Shown: positions 58,445-64,000 of the stretch, one piece after another | How positions within the stretch are numbered: position 1 is the stretch's first letter | How the letters are laid out: the number at the start of each line of letters is the position of its first letter | Origin: Eucommia ulmoides | Lineage: Eukaryota > Streptophyta > Magnoliopsida > Garryales > Eucommiaceae | Length of the DNA stretch: 64,000 bases | NCBI GenBank assembly: GCA_016647705.1 | Contig: CM028338.1 | Location: 22,527,577-22,591,576, forward strand | Direction of reading: 5' to 3' | Position numbers and translations under genes: made by a program | Notes under the pieces: model-generated | Seen by the model: only the letters and a program-made list of their open reading frames with translations | The model's database searches: none | Told to the model about the DNA's origin: nothing

Positions 58445-58716
58445 TGTAAGACCCTGACGTTTAACATACGTATAATTTAAGTCGCATTTTAAAATATTTC
58501 GAAAATACCGGGGTGGATTTCGATATTAATTATGTGAAATAAAATTTTAGGGGTTAAATTATAATTTACATAAACATTAGAATTAAGAATGGGTTTAATT
58601 ACTATCCTAACTAAAATGAAAGGGGCTTGGTGTAAATTACATATTTTATATATAGAGAGAGAGGCAGTGGGAACACAGGGTGGAGAAATATCCATTTCGC
58701 CGACCCTCATTCGTCA

Positions 58717-58770
<54 letters not shown>

Positions 58771-59250
58771 ATATATTTCGGGAGAAAAAATTAGAAGAAT
58801 CTAGAGAAATTGGGAGAGAGAGAGAGAGAGCAGGCGGTGGCAGTGGTGTGAGTTGGGTACGTCGTCGGTGAGTATTCATTGATCCGTCTAGATTGTCGGC
58901 GGTGGGTTGCTTGTTGTGTCTGTGTTTGTTGTTGCTGTTCTATTCAACTGTTGTCTGTGTGTGTGTGTTCCTTGTTTTCTGATCATGCAAATGATGACGT
59001 GTGTGTTTGTCGGTTTTGGTTGGTTAGTGATGGGAGGTCTGGCCTATCAGTAGTGTTGTTGTGGGCGTCGTGTGTTTATCATGAGAGCGGTGGGGGATGG
59101 GTGTAAGCGTCATCGTCAGTTAACTGGCCGGTGGTGGGTGAAGGTTAGAGAGAGAGAGAGAGTGGTAGTTGTGTGTTCTATGTGAGTATGTGTGTGTTCA
59201 ATTACTTCGGTGTACATGTGGGTGTTCAGTGGGTTGTGTGTGTGTATGGT
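58445..59250 (+). repeat. Chromovirus 3' LTR, left part
   Basis: TGTAAGACCCTGACG..., collinear with 46619-47424. Contains (AC)n at 58721-58739 followed by (AT)n to 58768, longer than in the 5' LTR. Confidence 0.9.
58720..58768. repeat. (AC)n(AT)n compound microsatellite
   Basis: About nine AC then fourteen AT dinucleotides. The same site at 46910-46931 is (TG)n(TA)n in the 5' LTR, so length and phase differ between the two LTRs. Confidence 0.93.
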
Positions 59251-60866
59251 TGTCTGCTACACACTCAGATTCACACATGTTTCCTCCTCGCGGTAGTTGG
59301 ACTACTCGCAAGTATACGAGGTCTGGTTTTAATATAATGGATCTTTTAGGATCGGATATCGTTCTACTGGGAATGGTCGGTAATTCAAGTGAGTATTGAG
59401 ATTTCAATAGCTTCATATTATCTCGACTAATCAATTTTTGTTTGTTTTCTAATTACTATACTAAGATAAATGACAACTATAAAGTTAGTTTTAATTACAC
59501 TAATTACTTAGATATGAATCTCTTTCATATAATGCATAATCGATTTCATTTAGTTAGCTATAACGATTTTTATCTAATCCGACAACCTCTGTATCAATAA
59601 CTCCTCCGCTACCTCTTCCGAGTGTAAAACGAGGGATTACACAGCTTCGTGTCAACGAAGAAGTCCCATTCAACACCTTAACGACCCTAAGTCGTGTGAG
59701 TTTTGAGCCAACGTCATGGGTTGCATACGTTCTAACGCCCTCCCGGGTCGTTAGAACGTCACGTTGTATTTACCCTAATCTGAATCTGGGGTTACCTCTC
59801 CCGAGTGTCAAACCCCGTATTCTCGGTTTATCTATACAAGCATAGTATCAAGAATAACGATAAACACAATCGGATTTCGACAAACAACACGTTAAAGTAA
59901 TATAAATTTACTCAACTAAACAGTTACATGATTTTGACTACACCTAAGTAACATTTAACTACTACTACAAGATCTTAGCCATATACCATACAAAATAAGA
60001 GGGATTCAACATTCTTAGATATGAAAAAGTGATTACAAAGAATAAAACAAGAGAGAAACAATCAAATCTGGAAGTGAAACGGTTCACTGTCATTAATGAT
60101 CGATCCGCAAGTTATCCTTCTTTATCCGAATGATGAACCTCCTTCTTGATCTTCAAAATATAGCTGAAGAGCTCTCTACTAGGGTTAGGGTTCTTCAACA
60201 ACAAGTTTCAGACGTGGACAAGGGGTATTTATAGGCTTAGGGGTTTAAAAATATCTAAACAGATATTTTGACCTGTTCTGCGATTACCGCCTAAGCGGTG
60301 GAAACTTCGCTTGGGCGGTGCTTAAGTCGGTTAGAATTCCACCTACGCGGTAGAATCTTCGCTTAGGCGGAGGACTAACTTCTTGGCTCCTTTCTTTCTG
60401 ACGGAATTCTGCCTATGCGGTAGCTACTTCGCCTAGGCGAATTTACAGCAGTGCAGCTCTATCTAGCAGTTCAGTACTTCCAGTGTTCTGGTGGATTTCC
60501 GCCTAGGCGGTGGAAACTTCGCCTAAGCAGATTCAATACTTCAGCCCTTGCAACCTTCTGAGGGATTTCCGCCTAGGCGGTGGAAACTTCGCCTAGGCGG
60601 ATTTCAAACTTCAACATTGCAACTTTCTGATGAATGTTCGCCTAGGCGGTGGAAATTTCGCCTAGGCGGATTTGCTCTGTTATTTGAAACCTCCTTTTTT
60701 TTCATCTTTTTGGCCACCCCTTTCGCACCATTTTGCTCAGTTTACCAATTGTTTACGTCCCTGCTCCTGACTAATAAAAACAACTAAAACGGTATTCAAA
60801 CTTCAATAAAATACTCGAAAACTGGCAAATTCGGTTTAGAATTAGATAGGTATTTTACACCTATCA
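59251..60866 (-). repeat. 3' LTR of element 4 (F3)
   Basis: 1616 bp, plus-strand borders TGTCTGCTACACACTC and CACCTATCA. Carries the largest palindrome array in the window. Confidence 0.88.
60226..60672 (-). promoter_or_regulatory. U3 block: large CTAG palindrome array, evening elements, TATA box
   Basis: TATAAATA (60226-60233, minus), evening elements 60248-60256 and, inverted, 60261-60269, then about 14 palindrome units from 60285 to 60672. In the last ~180 bp they form ~70-bp tandem units, each with two palindromes joined by 'tggaaactt'. Perfect CCGCCTAGGCGG at 60499-60510 and 60569-60580. Confidence 0.82.
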
Positions 60867-62552
60867 AATACCCCAAACTTGGAATTTTGCTAGTCCTCGA
60901 GCAAAACACCCTAATGCTAAATAACACTAACTACACTAATTAGCTACATCCTAAACTACAGATATGTATTCATTAACAAATAAGACGTACACGCCTGTGA
61001 GATTTAAGTTTAGTCAAAGAAACCATGATATTCTTCCCTCAACAACCCGTAATCAAATCCGGTTAAGGAATAACACACACCACGTGGTGTTCTAGAATTT
61101 CAACACTCAATATCAGTTCAAATCATTTTAGATCCTATTGAAATGTGTGTGTGTGAGAACTCAGTTATATAACAAATGAAACGCCGGATTGGATTTTTCA
61201 ATGAATAAGATCATGACTTAAACTTGTCAAAACATTAAGGGAAACTATATGCTTGACTGGGCTCAACTATCCACTAATGTAGGTTCGGACATTCACCGAG
61301 ATCAATAGGGCTTGGTCAGGCTTTGGAGAACAACCAAGGGTATCGTAGGATTAGAAACTCGTTATAATTTTAACGATACCCGAGATACAAACGCTTGTCG
61401 CTAAATCTCTCTCATGACTCCCTTATCTTTGAAGATATTACCTTGAACAGGATTTAGTAAACTTGTATTCACTTGTCAAAACTATTGAATTTAAACACTA
61501 TATTCACATAGTTGGTTGGTTTTTTTTTTTTTTAGAACATCCCCAAACTTATTCAATTTTGTACAATTTTAGGGCTGTTTAGATACAACTAAAAGCTTGA
61601 CAAGTGAATACTCTTATACTTAACCAAAAATACTAAAACCCCGATTGCCCGCTTCAAGTTAGCATAATCTAATGCTACTTGTTTTCAATCAATTTTTCAC
61701 TTTTATTTCTAGCGACAATGGTTCTGAAAAATTTACTTGATTAAAGTATAGAAACAAGTTCAGAAAACAAAAATTTTTATGGCTTCGACAGGAGAATAAG
61801 GGAATAACTTTTTAGGTTAGTTTCAAACGGTTCAAGCGATAAAAATGAAGGCCTATATCATGCCTCCGGAATTACCTTACCTATAATTTCGCCTCAAGCC
61901 TCCCCCAGTCAAGTTCTAGACTCCTCATTTCTGTCATGAACTTAATACTGAATAATCGGCGTCCAATCGTTCAATTGATTATACAATGAGTTTATGCAAT
62001 CGTGCGATTTAGGATCAAATTTTTTTTTACCTCATCGACATGCTAAGCACACAAAACACATGTGAATGGTATTACCCTCAACCTTAAAACACAATTTAGG
62101 GGGTAATTTTCATCATCGGGACATGGTTCGGACGAACTCAAAAACTCAACATGCTTGTACAACTCAATTCATTGACAATTCTACTCTAATTCTAAAAACT
62201 AATATTACTTATGCTAATTATCCTTACACATGCATAGCTAAACATTACACATGTATAACAAAAAGAATTTCAAAAATTTACAAAAAATTTAACACTAATA
62301 TATAAATTTGTACACAAAAAGAATTTTTGTCCCCTTTACATCAATTTTTTTTTTTTTCATCATCCTTCTTATCCCTATCAAGACAGAAAACAAAAACTAC
62401 ATGCATCGCATGTCATACTCCCCCCAAACTTAAACAAGGTAGTGTCCCCACTGCCTAAACAGTGAACCCTTAGCAGAATAGAAAAATATGTATTAAAATT
62501 GGGGCGGACACATACCTAGGAGGGAAGACATAGAAGTCTAAGCTCCTACCGT
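60867..62552 (-). repeat. Conserved 3' non-coding region, element 4
   Basis: Reverse polypurine motifs 'taccccaaactt' (60869, next to the LTR), 'tccccaaacttattc' (61544) and 'ccccccaaacttaaac' (62421), spaced like those in the gag-only elements. No coding sequence. Confidence 0.75.
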
Positions 62553-63210
62553 TTATTGTGGATGAGATGGCGGTGGCGGCTCATCCGACTCGAAAAGTGG
62601 TACGGGCGTATAACGCGCCATGTCGATTCTAAGATGCTCAAATATGACTCGTTGGTTTTGATCTTGTTGCCGAATGTAGGACTCCATGTAGTTCTCCATC
62701 CTGGACAAATTATCTTGAAGTTGACTCACATCGGACTGGAGACTACGGACATCTCGTAAGATTTGTGTGATTTGGCCTCGGCTAGTTGTAGGCGTTGGTC
62801 GTTCCGAAGGACCCACTTCTTCCTCTTCTTGACCCTCCTCTCCTTCACCCTGTCTGCCTTTCCATAACCTTTTAATCAATGCTAGATCAAGTGGCTTCAC
62901 AGGAGGAAAAGGGCTAGTGGACGTGATTCGAACTCCGGCTCGTTGAAGAGAGCGGTGAGGAAGGAAGAAAAAGAAAGGGCACCCTTTTTCGACTTGGCAG
63001 CATAAAGTATAGAAGAATAAATGTGCCAGCTGACGTTGATAGGGGTCCATCTATCGATGCCGTAGAGCATGAAAGTTCTCTACTTGGATACGTCAGTCAC
63101 ACGGGTCATCGGGAGCAGATTGGCGCAGATAAATAAAAACCAAATCTTGGGGATCGATTTTAGAAACCGCGACTTGAAGATTGCTTGGCCCTGCCATGTG
63201 TTGGTCGGAA
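62553..63210 (-). pseudogene. Transposase_32-like (putative plant transposon protein) C-terminal part
   Basis: From about 63160 one frame reads 'FICANLLPMTRVTDVS', a stop, 'RTFMLYGIDRWTPINV' and 'KSKKGAL'. After a frameshift near 62970 another frame (62553-63050) continues 'FLPHRSLQRAGV...' and 'KPLDLALIKRL', the usual end of this domain. It is followed by a Glu-rich linker, a helical 'ILRDVRSLQSDVSQLQDNL' segment and a Pro-rich end. The pattern fits the plant Transposase_32 family (PF20167, from memory). N-terminal half missing at the junction with the chromovirus LTR. Molecular function of the family is not established. Confidence 0.68.
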
Positions 63211-63213
63211 TGA

Positions 63214-64000
63214 AAATCAGAGAAAGAAATAGCAGAGTTCGCCTAGGCGGTGGAGCGTCAGTAAGTAAATCAGAGAAGGGAAGAAGTGTGTTCGCCTAGG
63301 CGGTGTTTCTTTCGCCTAAACGGTGGAAGTCAGTGTAGAGAAGATAGTTTCTCACCTCGGCAGTGGATCTTTCGCCTCAGCGGTGGGAAGTTCGCTTAGG
63401 CGGTGGGCCTGGACGTAAAATCAGAAAAAAAAATCGATAACCTTTTCGGAGCGGGTAATGTTTCTTGTTAAGTGTATGATTATTAAATTTAATTATTTGC
63501 ATCAAAAATGTCGAATCATTGATAATAAATATTGAGACCGTTCACATGAATAAATTCGATATAGTAGTATTTTATAATAAAAGGCGGGGAATAGGAAATT
63601 AGGAAAATTAGTGTTGCATAGCATGATTAGGTTGTTTTTACATAAAATATTAATTTAGGCCTTGTCAATATTAGGTTCGCAGGCACTAGAATACCGGTAG
63701 AGAATAGTCGGTAAAAGTTTTCGAAAGCGGATAACCTGGTGAGTGTACTGTTTTCTAGTAAATCTATGTTCATATATGTGTTGGAAAAATGTGTTCACTT
63801 AAAACTGGACGATTTTCTAACTTATATGGGGCAAGCGATTTTAGGTGTTTTTGGAAATGTGGATTACATTGGTTTTAAAGAAAGTAGAAAAATGATTTGT
63901 TGTATTTAGTTGGTTTTAAAAGGGGGGTGGAGATTGATTGTGGATAGAGTTGTTGTTGTTGTGGTGGAAATTGGTGTTCGGGTATTCACCTGCTTGGCAT
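63214..64000 (+). repeat. Chromovirus 3' LTR, right part (runs off the window)
   Basis: Collinear with 47557-48208 and 53632-53800 of the 5' LTR. It shows the uninterrupted insertion site of gag-only element 3 ('ggaaatgtggattacat' at 63850-63866). Palindromes at 63237-63405 with CGCCTAGGCG at 63240-63249. Confidence 0.9.

Larger units (their letters stand above)
59251..63213 (-). mobile_element. Element 4 (minus): F3 LTR plus Transposase_32-like ORF, 5'-truncated
   Basis: 3' LTR 59251-60866, conserved 3' non-coding region with the three polypurine motifs, then a Transposase_32-like frame where relatives have gag. It has no primer site or 5' LTR: at ~63213 it joins the chromovirus LTR, which has lost ~130 bp relative to the 5' copy. 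The loss suggests one deletion removing the element's 5' part and adjacent LTR. Confidence 0.8.
46619..64000 (+). mobile_element. Decayed Ty3/gypsy chromovirus (Tekay/Del-like), right end outside
   Basis: 5' LTR TGTAAGACCCTGA...GGTGTAACA (46619-54694, with an insertion), initiator-Met primer site (54699-54710), pol remnants in the order protease, RT, RNase H, integrase (55454-57420), purine-rich tract and a 3' LTR from 58445. The LTR without its insertion is about 2.65 kb. RT and integrase motifs fit the Tekay/Del clade. gag is largely missing and pol is full of stops and deletions. Confidence 0.88.

Noticed and set aside
58646..58879. Reading frames across the AC/AT/GA repeats of the chromovirus LTRs (also 46651-47010)
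   Set aside because: They translate simple repeats in an LTR; no start context or family similarity.
60285..60672. CRISPR-like array of palindromic repeats with spacers
   Set aside because: Eukaryotic LTR context, imperfect and unequal units, no cas genes.
60548..60787. 79-codon frame with repeated 'PPRRWK'
   Set aside because: It is the palindrome array read in frame; the period explains the peptide repeat.

Overview
This window is plant nuclear DNA made almost entirely of nested LTR retrotransposons. I see no intact host gene, tRNA or rRNA. The evidence is plant-lineage retroelement protein fragments (SIRE-type Ty1/copia pol, Tekay/Del-type chromovirus pol, Athila/Tat-like gag, a putative plant Transposase_32 domain), primer-binding sites matching plant initiator-Met and Asp tRNAs, LTR termini with 5-bp target-site duplications (TSDs), and AT-rich heterochromatin-like sequence. 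An angiosperm is likely; the species cannot be resolved from this sequence.

Layout. 1-4009: the LTR-like end of a Tat/Ogre-like repeat ('repeat R') with two tandem arrays. 4010-10935: a degenerate copia element on the minus strand whose 5' LTR is cut short. 10936-21788: a minus-strand gag-only (TR-GAG-like) element. Inside it sit a plus-strand chimeric TR-GAG element (11170-16249, TSD AATGG, itself carrying a solo LTR at 12900-14177, TSD AGGGT) and a solo LTR (17897-19501, TSD TTGAT). 21789-23267: a second copy of repeat R with a long (TA)n. 23268-43175: a compound of related TR-GAG-like elements delimited by TSD ATTAT. It contains a copia LTR, a minus-strand gag-deleted element, a near-complete plus-strand gag-only element (30277-35615), a solo LTR (36633-37949, TSD ATACA) and a recombinant element with mismatched LTRs. 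43176-46618: LTR debris and a copia solo LTR. 46619-64000: a decayed chromovirus running off the right edge. Its 5' LTR hosts a complete minus-strand gag-only element (48214-53626, TSD ATGGA/GTGGA) and its 3' LTR hosts a 5'-truncated minus-strand element (59251-63213) that carries a Transposase_32 reading frame instead of gag.

How the parts work together. The gag-only elements share tRNA-Asp-type primer sites, one gag-like protein, two hairpins just after the gag stop, about 1.5 kb of conserved non-coding DNA with three polypurine tracts, and LTRs. They lack reverse transcriptase and integrase, so they are inferred to have been mobilised in trans. Their LTR promoters share one layout: an array of GC-rich palindromes, then one to three copies of AAAATATCT (the plant 'evening element'), then a TATA-like box. 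The palindrome centre differs between copies (CGCG, TGCA or CTAG) while the flanking dyad is kept, and the CTAG form is also found in the unrelated chromovirus LTR. I regard this promoter architecture as the most interesting signal in the window. All coding regions carry stops, frameshifts, deletions or insertions. LTR borders are by eye; those with TSDs are exact to about a base, others to about 10-50 bp.
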